Origin: an uncultured beta proteobacterium
GTDB lineage: Bacteria > Pseudomonadota > Gammaproteobacteria > Burkholderiales > Burkholderiaceae_C
NCBI GenBank assembly: GCA_903885415.1
Contig: CAISIP010000557.1
Coordinates: 1 to 13,330, forward strand
DNA: 13,330 bases
Direction: 5' to 3'
In this document: in pieces, positions 6,507 through 13,330 of the stretch
Layout of the letters: every line of letters starts with the position of its first letter
Position numbering within the stretch: the stretch's first letter is position 1
The notes under the pieces: model-generated
What the model saw: the letters and a program-made list of their open reading frames with translations, nothing else
Database searches by the model: none
Told to the model about the DNA's origin: nothing
Position numbers and translations under genes: made by a program

Positions 6507-7661
6507 TTAGTTCTTAGGAAGGTCCAGAACGCGCTCGGCGATGATGTTGCGCTGGATCTCGTTGGAGCCAGCGTAGATCGGGCCGGCCTGGGCAAACAGG
6601 AAGCCCTCAAGCCACTCGTTCACCTCGGGGTCGTCGATCAGTTCGGCACGCGGCCCCAGAATACGCAGCGCGGTCTCGTGCATCTGCAGGTCGAGTTCCG
6701 ACCAGAATATCTTGTTGGTGCTCGCCTCGGCACCGACCTTGCCGCCCTTGGCGATACGACTCACGGTGTGGTAGCTCGCCAGGTTGTAGGCCTCGGCGCC
6801 CATCCAGGCCTGCAAGACCGCCTGGCGCAGCGACGGGTCGCGATCGGCCTGCGCCCGGTGGCTGCGATAGAGCTCGACCAGGCGCTTGGCCGTACGCTGA
6901 AACCGCGCCGGCGAACGCAACAGCAAGCCACGCTCGAAACCGGCCGTCGCCATCGCGACGTTCCAGCCCTGGCCTTCAGCGCCCACCAGGTTGTCGGCAC
7001 TCACCCGGACATCGTCGAAAAACACCTCGGCAAAAGCCTGCTTGCCGTTGAGCGCCTTGATCGGCCGGATGGTGATGCCGCGGGTGTCCAGCGGCACCAG
7101 CAGATAGCTCAGCCCATGGTGACGCGTCGACGTCGGGTCGCTGCGGAATAGTCCAAACATCCAGTTGGCAAACAGCGCCCGGGTCGACCAGGTCTTCTGG
7201 CCGTTGATGACGTAGCCGTCGCCGTCACGAACCGCGCGGCTGCTGATGGCCGCCATATCGGAGCCGGCGTTGGGTTCGCTCCAGCCCTGCGCCCACATAT
7301 CGTCGCAACGCGCCATCGGCGGCAGGAACCGGGCCTTCTGGGCGGCCGAGCCGTACTCCATCAGGGTCGGGCCGAGCAGCAAAATCCCATTCTGGTTGAC
7401 CCGCATCGGCGCGTTGGCGCGGTAATACTCTTCCTCAAAGATCAGCCAGTCGAACAAGTCGCTGCCGCGCCCATCCAGCGCTTCGGGCCAGGTCACGCTG
7501 CTCAGGCGCGCGTCAGCCAGCGTCGCTTCCCAGACCCGGTGCTGCTCGAAACCCTCGCGGGTGTCGTAACTCGCCAGCGCCTGCGCCGGCACGTGGCGGG
7601 CCAGCCAGTCGCGCACCTCGCTGCGAAAGGCGCGCTGAGCCTCGGTGTAGTTCAGGTCCAT
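6507..7661 (-). CDS. fadE30: FadE30-like acyl-CoA dehydrogenase
   Basis: This is an acyl-CoA dehydrogenase of 384 residues. It has EEEYYRANAP, GWSEPNAGSD (the FAD/substrate loop, about residues 126-135), GYVINGQKTWST, the segment AEVFFDDVRV and the tail GSNEIQRNIIAERVLDLP. These agree with FadE30 (Rv3560c), which desaturates the propionyl side chain of the HIP-CoA derivative, the first beta-oxidation step after CoA activation. At the position of the MCAD catalytic glutamate the tail reads Tyr-Ala-Gly, so the base must come from another helix, as in other FadE30-like enzymes. It sits 13 bases after echA20 and 11 before the second dehydrogenase; GAAGAG close to the ATG is only a modest ribosome site. 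The family is certain; the exact FadE30 orthology is inferred from remembered sequence and context. Confidence 0.88.
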   Translation of the reverse strand: MDLNYTEAQRAFRSEVRDWLARHVPAQALASYDTREGFEQHRVWEATLADARLSSVTWPEALDGRGSDLFDWLIFEEEYYRANAPMRVNQNGILLLGPTLMEYGSAAQKARFLPPMARCDDMWAQGWSEPNAGSDMAAISSRAVRDGDGYVINGQKTWSTRALFANWMFGLFRSDPTSTRHHGLSYLLVPLDTRGITIRPIKALNGKQAFAEVFFDDVRVSADNLVGAEGQGWNVAMATAGFERGLLLRSPARFQRTAKRLVELYRSHRAQADRDPSLRQAVLQAWMGAEAYNLASYHTVSRIAKGGKVGAEASTNKIFWSELDLQMHETALRILGPRAELIDDPEVNEWLEGFLFAQAGPIYAGSNEIQRNIIAERVLDLPKN

Positions 7662-7674
7662 GGGCTCTTCGCTT

Positions 7675-8433
7675 TCAGAACTTGGCTTCGCGCTTTTCCA
7701 CGAATGCCTTTCGCGTTTCGACGGAGTCCGGGCTCAGGTAGGCCTGCAGCGTGAAGCCCTGCTCCCACCGGTATTTGGCCTCCAGATCGCCGTCTTCGAT
7801 TCCGTTGAGGGCCTCCTTGGCGATGCGGATCATGGCCGGGCTCTTGGCTGCGATCTTCGCGGCGACCGCCAGCGCCTCGTCGCGCAGCGCAGCGCGGGCC
7901 ACCACGCGCTCGACCGCTCCCAGGCGCAAGGCCTCGGCCGCGCCGATCATGTCGCCCGTGAAGAACAGGTAGCGGGTCTTCTGCACGCCGAACATGCGCT
8001 GCAGGTGCGCCGCCCCACCCATCGCACCCCGATCGACCTCGGGCAGCCCGAAACTCGCGTCGTCGGCGGCGATGACGATGTCCGCCGCGCCGCATAGGCC
8101 GATGCCGCCACCCAGGACAAAACCGTGCACCGCTGCAATCACCGGAACCCGGTTACGGTGCACGGCCTGAAACGTGGCGTAGTTGCCGGCGTTAAGCGAC
8201 ACGATCAGGCTGGGGTCTGCGTTGAGCTCCTTGATGTCGACGCCGGCACAAAAGCCGCGGCCTTCGGCGCGGATCAGGAGCACCCGGACCTCGGGCGAAT
8301 CGCCCCGCGCTGCAATCTCGGCGGCGAGCGCGTGCCATCCTGCGGCGTTGAGTGCATTCACCGGCGGGCGGTCGATCACGATTTCGGCCACTCCGTTGGC
8401 GTGCACCGTCGTCTTGAACTGTGGCGCGCTCAC
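7675..8433 (-). CDS. echA20: EchA20-like ring D-cleaving crotonase
   Basis: This is a crotonase-fold protein of 252 residues. It has the oxyanion-hole segment AEGRGFCAGVDIKEL (57-70) and GGGIGL (108-113). Glu132 lies in SFGLPEVDRGAMG, while the other classical hydratase glutamate position is Gly112. This one-glutamate pattern and the ends IRIAKEALN and YRWEQGFT match EchA20 (Rv3550), reported to hydrolyse ring D of the indanedione CoA ester (a retro-Claisen type cleavage) rather than hydrate a double bond. The start is GTG at 8433, overlapping the ipdC stop in GTGA (8430-8433), which indicates translational coupling. The frame is open upstream to 8514, but that part overlaps ipdC and has no family character. 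Together with ipdA, ipdB and ipdC it forms the ring-opening set. Confidence 0.9.
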   Translation of the reverse strand: MSAPQFKTTVHANGVAEIVIDRPPVNALNAAGWHALAAEIAARGDSPEVRVLLIRAEGRGFCAGVDIKELNADPSLIVSLNAGNYATFQAVHRNRVPVIAAVHGFVLGGGIGLCGAADIVIAADDASFGLPEVDRGAMGGAAHLQRMFGVQKTRYLFFTGDMIGAAEALRLGAVERVVARAALRDEALAVAAKIAAKSPAMIRIAKEALNGIEDGDLEAKYRWEQGFTLQAYLSPDSVETRKAFVEKREAKF

Positions 8434-9512
8434 GCCCGCACCCCGCTTGGCGAACACAGGGCGGTCAGGCGTTCGCCGGCCTGCGCGACGATGCCGTCCA
8501 ACAGCTCGCGGCAACTCAGCAGCTCATCAATCAGCGCAGCGACCTGGCCGGACGACATCACGCCCAGCGCCGGCATTCCCTGCACCATCGAGCGCTCGAG
8601 CAATACCGGTGCATTGGCCGCCATCACCGTCTGCGCGACGGCAGACGGCCCTTCGCGCATAGCCTGCAACAGCAAGCGCAGCGCGTGGCGCCCGGTCATG
8701 CCGGTCTGCGCCTTCCATCGCCAGGCGCTGCCCAGCGCGATGCGCAGGCGCTTGAAGGCAGAAGCGTTTTCCAGCATCGCGAGGTATTCATTGTCAATCA
8801 TGCGCTGCGGCATGCCGTCGACCAGATAGGAGACCCGAACCCGGTCGGCGTCGCGCACGGACAGATAGCGCTGCACCGTCGCCGCTGGCACGCCGGAGTC
8901 GCTGGTCATCAGGAACCGGGTTCCCATCGCGATGCCCTGCGCGCCAAAGGCCAGCGCAGCCAGCAGGCCGCGGCCATCGTAAAAGCCGCCGGCAGCGACC
9001 ACCGGCACACGCACGGCGTCAACCACCTGCGGCAGCAACACGGTGGTGGGCACCGATCCGGTGTGTCCGCCGCCCTCTGCGCCCTGCACCGTGATCACGT
9101 TGGCGCCCATGTCGATCGCTTTTTGCGCGTGCTTGAGCGCGCCTACCGTCGGCATGCATACGATGCCGGCGTCGCGCAGCCGGGCGATCACCTTCTTGTC
9201 GGGGCCGCGGCCGTAGCTCACCGCGCGCACGCCGTGCTGCACGGCCAGGTCCAGCAGCTGCTGCGCGTTGGGCTGGAACATATGAAAGTTCAGGCCGAAG
9301 GGCTTGCCGCCCGTGAGCTCCTTCACCCGCAGGATGTCGGCTTCGATACGGGCCGCCGGGATCGTCGCGCCAGCGAGGAAGCCGAAACCGCCGGCGTTGC
9401 AAGTCGCAGCCACCAGACCGGGTCCGGCGACCCAGCCCATCGCGGTCTGCACCACCGGAAGCTCGCAGCCCAGCAGGTCGCACAAAGGCGTTCTCAGCAA
9501 GGCGCGGCTCAT
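8430..9512 (-). CDS. ipdC: IpdC, flavin-dependent oxidoreductase of the nitronate monooxygenase family
   Basis: This is an FMN-binding TIM-barrel protein of 360 residues related to 2-nitropropane dioxygenases. The N-terminal PVVQTAMGWVAG (19-30), QGAEGGGHTG with His150 (143-152), AAGGFYDGRG (173-182) and AMGTRF (195-200) form the flavin site and agree with IpdC (Rv3553). IpdC acts on the bicyclic HIP-derived CoA thioester before EchA20, setting the ring oxidation state needed for cleavage. Automatic annotation would likely call it nitronate monooxygenase; the ipdAB/echA20 context argues against detoxification of nitroalkanes. ATG at 9512 overlaps the upstream crotonase stop in ATGA (9509-9512), and its own stop overlaps echA20, so three genes in a row are coupled. 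Confidence 0.92.
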   Translation of the reverse strand: MSRALLRTPLCDLLGCELPVVQTAMGWVAGPGLVAATCNAGGFGFLAGATIPAARIEADILRVKELTGGKPFGLNFHMFQPNAQQLLDLAVQHGVRAVSYGRGPDKKVIARLRDAGIVCMPTVGALKHAQKAIDMGANVITVQGAEGGGHTGSVPTTVLLPQVVDAVRVPVVAAGGFYDGRGLLAALAFGAQGIAMGTRFLMTSDSGVPAATVQRYLSVRDADRVRVSYLVDGMPQRMIDNEYLAMLENASAFKRLRIALGSAWRWKAQTGMTGRHALRLLLQAMREGPSAVAQTVMAANAPVLLERSMVQGMPALGVMSSGQVAALIDELLSCRELLDGIVAQAGERLTALCSPSGVRA

Positions 9513-10429
9513 GTGTCCTTCTGGGCGGCGGCCTTGTTGGCGGCGGCCATCGACTTGCCGTCGAGTCCGCCGAGGGTTCCGGCGCCGAGCAGCTGGCTGT
9601 GGGTGTGCGCAAAGTGGTGGTATCCGAAGGCCATGTCCATCGTGCTGCGCAGACCCTGCAATTCTTCGGCCCGGTTGATCACCGTCTTGGTGAGCGCCAG
9701 GCCCATGCGCGGCTGGGTCGCGATACGGGCCGCCATCTCATAGGTGCGGGCTTCGAGTTCGTCGCGCGGCACGACCCGGTTGACCATGCCCATCATGTAG
9801 GCCCGCTGCGCCGGCATGCGTTCGCCCAAAAACAGGAACTCCTTGGCGATGCGCGGGTTGAGTTCGTGCACATGGGCAAAGTACTCGACGCCGGGTATCC
9901 CCATGCGCACCACCGGGTCCTGAAAAAATGCGTCGTCGCTGGCGACGATCAGGTCGCACACCCAGGCCAGCATCAGGCCGCCGGCAATGCACGCGCCTTG
10001 CACCATGGCGATGGTCGGCTTCGGTATGTCATGCCAGCGCCGGCACATCCCCAGATAGACCTCCTGTTCGCGCACGAAGTACTGCTCGCCGCCGGGCTTA
10101 TTGGTATGGTCCCACCACATGCTTTCACGCTCGAAAGCCTTGTCGATGTCGCGCCCCGGCGTTCCGATATCGTGCCCCGCACTAAAGTGCTTTCCCGCGC
10201 CGCGCAAAACGATCACCTTGACCGCGTCGTCGTCGACGGCGCGGCGCAGGGCCGCGTCGAGCGCGTAGGTCATCTGCGAGTTCTGCGCATTGTTGAAGCC
10301 CGGGCGGTTCATCGTCACCGTCGCCACGCTATCGCTCACCGCGTACAGCACCGGATCGTCGGTCTCGTAGACGGCCTTGTCCTCGCGCTGTACGAACGCG
10401 TCGCCGGGGTCCTTGGACGTCATGCTCAT
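9509..10429 (-). CDS. Long crotonase (enoyl-CoA hydratase family) lacking both classical glutamates
   Basis: This is a crotonase superfamily protein of 306 residues, longer than the usual 250-270. It has the oxyanion segment GAGKHFSAGHDIG (77-89) and QGACIAGGLML (144-154). Residues about 92-130 form an insertion rich in Trp and charged residues. At the two glutamates of classical enoyl-CoA hydratase this protein has Met153 (AGGLM) and Val173 (FQDPV), so ordinary syn-hydration chemistry is doubtful; Asp171 or Glu182 might serve instead. It resembles long hydratases of the EchA13 kind proposed for side-chain beta-oxidation of HIP-CoA; I am not certain of this. The start is ambiguous: ATG at 10429 overlaps the ipdB stop (ATGA), but GGGAG at 10431-10435 is only one base from it and seven from the next ATG at 10423. 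Confidence 0.85.
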   Translation of the reverse strand: MSMTSKDPGDAFVQREDKAVYETDDPVLYAVSDSVATVTMNRPGFNNAQNSQMTYALDAALRRAVDDDAVKVIVLRGAGKHFSAGHDIGTPGRDIDKAFERESMWWDHTNKPGGEQYFVREQEVYLGMCRRWHDIPKPTIAMVQGACIAGGLMLAWVCDLIVASDDAFFQDPVVRMGIPGVEYFAHVHELNPRIAKEFLFLGERMPAQRAYMMGMVNRVVPRDELEARTYEMAARIATQPRMGLALTKTVINRAEELQGLRSTMDMAFGYHHFAHTHSQLLGAGTLGGLDGKSMAAANKAAAQKDT

Positions 10430-11217
10430 GCTCCCAGCGCCGTGGCGCGCAAAAGGTGGGGGTCCAGGCGCGCCAGCCAGTCGCGCTGGGCCTGGGTTGG
10501 CGCAGGCGTTTGCACCACGTCGTCACCGATAAAAATTGCAAAGCCGGTCGCCTCTTGGACCTGGGCGGCGCTCACGCCCGGGTGCAGGCTGCGCAAGCGC
10601 ACCTGGTGCGCGGGCCCGCCGAAATCCATCACGCACAGATTGGTGACCAGCAGCCGGATGTCGATGTCGTCCAGGCTCCAGCCGCGCTCGAGCCGCGCCG
10701 GGTTGTAGCCGGCTGCAGCGACCATGTCGACCTCTGCGTCGACAAAGACCTTTTTGCTGTGGTTGGGAACGAAAAAACTGTTCGCGTGGTTCATCGAGTT
10801 GCCCGGGAATCCGCGTACGCCGAGCATCATCGATTTGGGCTTGGCATAGTCGGCGCCGATCATCGATATATTGGCCTGGCCAAAGCGGTCGATCTGGGTC
10901 GGTCCGACCATCGCATGGCGCTTTCCGCTCCACACGCTGTCAAAGATGCGCGCGAAACCCATCCAGGTCTCGCGCCGGGGCTGGTAGTCCTTCAGGGGAC
11001 CCGAGCGCGGACCAATCGGCACCGGCTCGCTGACCAGCCATGCCTCCGAGTCGGTCATCATCAGGTCCTGGTTGATGCTGACCATGCACAGCGAAGCCGC
11101 CAGCCGCGGCACGATGCCGATTCCGGTGGCCAGAATTTCGCCGTCGTCCTTCCAGGCCTGCGCCGCGGCGCAAATCACACGGTCGACCAGTTCGGTATCG
11201 GGCTTGACTTCTGCCAT
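10426..11217 (-). CDS. ipdB: IpdB, beta subunit of the ring C-cleaving hydrolase
   Basis: This is a protein of 263 residues in the class I CoA-transferase beta-subunit superfamily. It matches IpdB (Rv3552) in KRHAMVGPTQIDRFGQANIS, MLGVRGFPGNSMNHANS, PNHSKKVFVDAEVD and VMDFGGPAHQVR. With IpdA it forms a heteromeric hydrolase that opens ring C of the CoA ester left by EchA20; despite its fold it is not a CoA transferase. ATG at 11217 (MAEVKPDTE) is chosen over a TTG at 11232, because AGAGG lies seven bases before the ATG and the TTG would overlap ipdA. The gap from ipdA is 11 bases, and its stop overlaps the next start by four bases. Generic annotation would read CoA transferase subunit B. Confidence 0.93.
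   Translation of the reverse strand: MAEVKPDTELVDRVICAAAQAWKDDGEILATGIGIVPRLAASLCMVSINQDLMMTDSEAWLVSEPVPIGPRSGPLKDYQPRRETWMGFARIFDSVWSGKRHAMVGPTQIDRFGQANISMIGADYAKPKSMMLGVRGFPGNSMNHANSFFVPNHSKKVFVDAEVDMVAAAGYNPARLERGWSLDDIDIRLLVTNLCVMDFGGPAHQVRLRSLHPGVSAAQVQEATGFAIFIGDDVVQTPAPTQAQRDWLARLDPHLLRATALGA
10431..10435 (-). promoter_or_regulatory. Ribosome binding site with two possible starts of the long crotonase
   Basis: GGGAG on the minus strand is one base from ATG 10429 but seven from ATG 10423. The spacing favours initiation at 10423, giving a protein two residues shorter, although the ATGA overlap with ipdB points to 10429 and coupled re-initiation. Confidence 0.45.
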
Positions 11218-11228
11218 CCGCTCGCCTC

Positions 11229-12104
11229 TCAAAAAACCGGCAAAGGCAACTGGCGGATCGCCGCCTCACCGCCGACGCGGTCCAGGTACTGCGCATGGCT
11301 GCACTGCACATAGCGCTCGGCATAGCCGGACCAGCCGCCTTCCTCTTTGGCGCTGGCCGCATACGCCTTGAAGTGCCCGACGTCGAATCCGTACAGCGGC
11401 GCGCAACTGGTCGGATGCGCACCGCAGGGTATATGGACCACCGCGCTGGTACAGGAGCGATCCCAGAACACCTGGCGCGCCTCCTGCGGCGCATGAAATT
11501 CAGCGGTCGGCACCAGCTCGTCGCAGCTGACAATGGTCTTGCGCGCAGCGCCGGCAAACAGGTCGTCCATGTAGATGTCCGGGCCTCGAATCTGGCAGAC
11601 GCCGCGCGCGTCGGCGCGGTCCACGTGCAGCAGCGCGGCGTCCAGCGCAAGCGCCGGCATGGCCAGCCACTGCCTGTCGTCGTACGGCGATCCGACCAAC
11701 TGCAGCTGGCTGTTCTTGAGCACGTCGGTTCCAAGGCCGACCCGGGTCGGGATGAACGGGACGCGCATGACGGCGGCTTTGAGCCCCATCAGCATCAGGC
11801 CCTCGTCGATTTCCATCACCTCCAGGCGGCCCGATTGGCGGGCCTGTCGAAAGTAGGGCTCCAGCGGGATGAAGTCCAGCGACACAAAGGCGAAGATCAG
11901 CTTGCGGACCTTGCCGGCAGCGCACAGCATGCCCACGTCGGCGCCCCCGTAGGACACCAGCGTAAGGTCCTTGAGCGGCGAGCGCAGGATTTCACGCACT
12001 AGTGCCATCGGCTTGCGCCGCGGTCCCCAGCCGCCAATGCCGACCGTCATTCCATCCTCGAGGTGGGCGACGGCCTGCGCGGCCTGCATCAGTTTGTCGG
12101 CCAC
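11229..12104 (-). CDS. ipdA: IpdA, alpha subunit of the ring C-cleaving hydrolase
   Basis: This is a protein of 291 residues in the CoA-transferase alpha-subunit superfamily, close to IpdA (Rv3551, about 292). It has DGMTVGIGGWGPRRKPMALVREILRS broken over residues 17-42, YGGADVGMLCAAGKV (52-66), FVSLD (73-77) and EIDEG with Glu101, probably the counterpart of the catalytic glutamate described in mycobacterial IpdA. AHPTSCAPLYGFD near residue 230 matches the family end. The start is taken as GTG at 12104, since VADKLMQAAQAV aligns with the known N-terminus and AAGAGG (12113-12118) lies eight bases upstream. The frame is open to a GTG at 12152, which lacks this support. It is the first gene of the long minus-strand operon; the 219 bases before it should carry the main promoter. 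Confidence 0.93.
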   Translation of the reverse strand: MADKLMQAAQAVAHLEDGMTVGIGGWGPRRKPMALVREILRSPLKDLTLVSYGGADVGMLCAAGKVRKLIFAFVSLDFIPLEPYFRQARQSGRLEVMEIDEGLMLMGLKAAVMRVPFIPTRVGLGTDVLKNSQLQLVGSPYDDRQWLAMPALALDAALLHVDRADARGVCQIRGPDIYMDDLFAGAARKTIVSCDELVPTAEFHAPQEARQVFWDRSCTSAVVHIPCGAHPTSCAPLYGFDVGHFKAYAASAKEEGGWSGYAERYVQCSHAQYLDRVGGEAAIRQLPLPVF

Positions 12105-12323
12105 GCAATCAGCCTCTTGCGACGGCCAGGATGGCCGCTTCCCTGCCCGCACCCGCCGGTCCCCGTCCTTCGCACATCATCAGTCGCTCCGCTTTCCAAT
12201 AGGCTTATCTGGCTGCCATTGTCGCCGCGTTCACATCGCCTTCATCGTCCCATCAGACTATCGCTAGGCCAGCCTTATCGCGTGCGCCCCATCCCGGCGC
12301 ATGGCCGCCTGCCGCGGGGCTAT
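12105..12323 (-). promoter_or_regulatory. Non-coding region upstream of ipdA, likely main operon promoter
   Basis: These 219 bases lie between the ipdA start and the OYE stop codon, and both genes read leftward. Nothing here looks coding. It should contain the promoter and operator for the ipdA-to-MaoC operon. I see no confident -35/-10 pair and no palindrome like the actinobacterial KstR2 operator. Weak structure: AGGC-CA-GCCT at 12266-12275, flanked by two TATCG direct repeats (12259-12263 and 12276-12280), which could be a regulator site but may be chance. Confidence 0.4.
12113..12118 (-). promoter_or_regulatory. ipdA: Ribosome binding site fixing the GTG start of ipdA
   Basis: AAGAGG on the minus strand sits eight bases before GTG at 12104. 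It supports that start over the upstream GTG at 12152, whose only purine-rich candidate, GAAGGA, is too far away. Confidence 0.6.
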
Positions 12324-12332
12324 TCAGGCGGC
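12304..12332 (-). terminator. Hairpin at the end of the OYE gene, possible weak terminator
   Basis: A perfect 8-bp inverted repeat, GCCGCCTG (12304-12311) and CAGGCGGC (12325-12332), has a 13-base loop and straddles the OYE stop codon. No T run follows on the minus strand, so it is not a standard intrinsic terminator. It may stabilise the 3' end or only slow transcription into the ipdA operon. Confidence 0.3.
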
Positions 12333-13330
12333 GGCGAAGTCCGGATAGTCGCTGTAGCCGCCCGCTCCACCGCTGTAGAGCGTCTTGCGGTCAAATCGTG
12401 CCAGCGCCTGACCCCGGCGCAGCCGATCGACCAGATCAGGGTTCGCTATGAAATGTCGGCCGAAGGATATCGCCTGCCCCATTCCTGACTCCACGGCAGC
12501 GGCCGCATCGTCCGCGCCGAATCCGTCATTCAGGATCAGACGCTCGCCGAAGTGGCTGCGCGCCAGCGCAAACGCGTCCACCTGCGGCAGCGGCGAGCGC
12601 ATCACATGCAGATAGGCCAGGCCCAGCGACGCTGTCTGGCGCATCAGTTCGGCATGGGTTTGAGCCGAGTCCTCGTCGGAGGTGTCGTTGTAGGTATTGC
12701 CGGGGTTGACGCGCAGGCCGACCCGTCCCGGACCGATCGCCTGCGCCATGGCCTGCAGGCACTCGACGATGAAACGCGCACGGTGCGCGGGCGGCCCGCC
12801 ATACGCATCGGTGCGCTGGTTGGTCGACGAACTCAGGAACTGAATCGGCAGATAGCCGCTGGTTCCATGCAATTCAACGCCGTCAAAGCCCGCTTCGCGC
12901 GCGTTGCGCGCCGCCTGCGCGTGCTCGCGGACGATGGCGCGCACCCCCTCGGTCGTCAGCGCCTGCGGCTCGTCGTAGGGCTGCAGGCCGGCACTGTCGG
13001 TGTGGATCTCGCCCGCCGCCCGCAGCGCCGAAGGCGCCACCGTCGCGACACCGGCGGATTTGATGTGCCGGCTGCCGATGCGCCCCGCGTGCATCACCTG
13101 CAGCACGATCCGACCCCCGCGCGCAGGCACCGCTTGCGTCACGTGTTGCCAACCCGCCACCTGAGCGCCCGTTGCGATGCCCGGCTGGCGGTTATAGGCC
13201 TGCCCGGTGGCGCTGGGCCAGGTGCCCTCGGCGACGATCAGCCCTGCGCCGCTGCGCTGGCCGTAATAATCGACCATCACGGCCGAAGGAACGCCGTCGG
13301 CACCGGCGCGGTTGCGCGTCATCGGCGCCA
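12324..13330 (-). CDS. Old Yellow Enzyme-type NADH:flavin oxidoreductase (5' end beyond window)
   Basis: This is an FMN TIM-barrel ene-reductase. The visible frame runs to the right edge: before the in-window ATG at 13322 the codons read xTG-Ala-Pro, giving the family sequence APMTRNRA, so roughly the first 25-30 residues are missing and 13322 is not the start. Family marks are HAGRIGSRHI, EAGFDGVELHG, TNQRTDAYGG and GRHFIANPDLV near the end. At the ligand-binding pair, normally His-x2-Asn or His-x2-His, it has His152-Gly-Thr-Ser155 (numbered from 13322). OYEs reduce activated C=C bonds with NAD(P)H. In steroid or bile-acid degraders such an enzyme could reduce a conjugated enone of the ring system; this is inferred from the neighbours. 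It has the same direction as the ipd operon but is separated from it by 219 bases, so it may be a distinct unit. Confidence 0.88.
   Translation of the reverse strand, partial: APMTRNRAGADGVPSAVMVDYYGQRSGAGLIVAEGTWPSATGQAYNRQPGIATGAQVAGWQHVTQAVPARGGRIVLQVMHAGRIGSRHIKSAGVATVAPSALRAAGEIHTDSAGLQPYDEPQALTTEGVRAIVREHAQAARNAREAGFDGVELHGTSGYLPIQFLSSSTNQRTDAYGGPPAHRARFIVECLQAMAQAIGPGRVGLRVNPGNTYNDTSDEDSAQTHAELMRQTASLGLAYLHVMRSPLPQVDAFALARSHFGERLILNDGFGADDAAAAVESGMGQAISFGRHFIANPDLVDRLRRGQALARFDRKTLYSGGAGGYSDYPDFAAA

Noticed and set aside
8430..9512. Literal reading as nitronate monooxygenase (detoxification)
   Set aside because: The family name fits the fold, but the ipdA/ipdB/echA20 neighbourhood and sequence marks favour IpdC.
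8421..9743. Long + strand open frame (440 residues) opposite ipdC and the long crotonase
   Set aside because: Its composition is rich in Arg, His and Ala with no recognisable motif. It is antisense to two well-supported genes and is explained by high-GC codon bias.
10426..12104. Literal reading of the two-subunit gene pair as acyl-CoA:acetate/3-oxoacid CoA transferase
   Set aside because: Only the fold is shared; conserved segments match IpdA and IpdB, which hydrolyse a carbon ring.
1..13330. Search for tRNA, rRNA, CRISPR arrays, insertion sequences or long repeats
   Set aside because: None seen by eye. There are no regularly spaced repeats, no transposase-like frames and no RNA gene signatures; the region looks like ordinary catabolic DNA of uniform GC content.

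Overview
The window carries most of a catabolic gene cluster for the last carbon rings (C and D) of steroids. Base composition is GC-rich, coding is dense, and several genes are joined by 4-base start/stop overlaps. Gene content and the Rieske protein style point to a Gram-negative steroid degrader (Pseudomonadota, probably beta- or gammaproteobacterial). That placement is inferred from remembered family resemblances, not from a search.

Layout, left to right. (1) 14-559 (-): a KshA-like Rieske oxygenase frame, cut by an in-frame TGA inside the iron-binding motif, right at the window edge. (2) 560-761: a divergent intergenic region with a clear intrinsic terminator on the + strand. (3) 762-2009 (+): a 12-helix MFS transporter, the only + strand gene. 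(4) 2028-12104 (-): eleven closely packed genes read right to left, ipdA, ipdB, a long crotonase, ipdC, echA20, a fadE30-like acyl-CoA dehydrogenase, a second smaller acyl-CoA dehydrogenase, fadA6, an SDR, ipdF and a MaoC hydratase. Gaps are at most 46 bases, so this is very probably one operon transcribed from 12105-12323. (5) 12324-13330 (-): an Old Yellow Enzyme-type flavin oxidoreductase whose first residues lie beyond the right edge.

How they work together, from the pathway known in Mycobacterium and Rhodococcus (KstR2 regulon) and in Comamonas (scd genes). The bicyclic HIP-CoA left after rings A and B are removed is shortened by beta-oxidation (FadE30-like dehydrogenase, a hydratase, SDR, thiolase). 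It is oxidised by IpdF and IpdC, ring D is opened by EchA20, and ring C by the IpdA/IpdB hydrolase. The linear diacid CoA ester is finished by a second dehydrogenase, hydratase, SDR and the FadA6 thiolase. The MFS carrier and Rieske oxygenase fit steroid uptake and upper-ring attack. A HIP-CoA ligase (FadD3) and a TetR-type regulator (KstR2) are not in the window.

Points deserving a second look: the TGA inside the Rieske catalytic motif, the terminator-like leader before the MFS gene, a crotonase lacking both classical catalytic glutamates, an OYE with Ser in place of the usual Asn/His, and an unassigned MaoC hydratase closing the operon.
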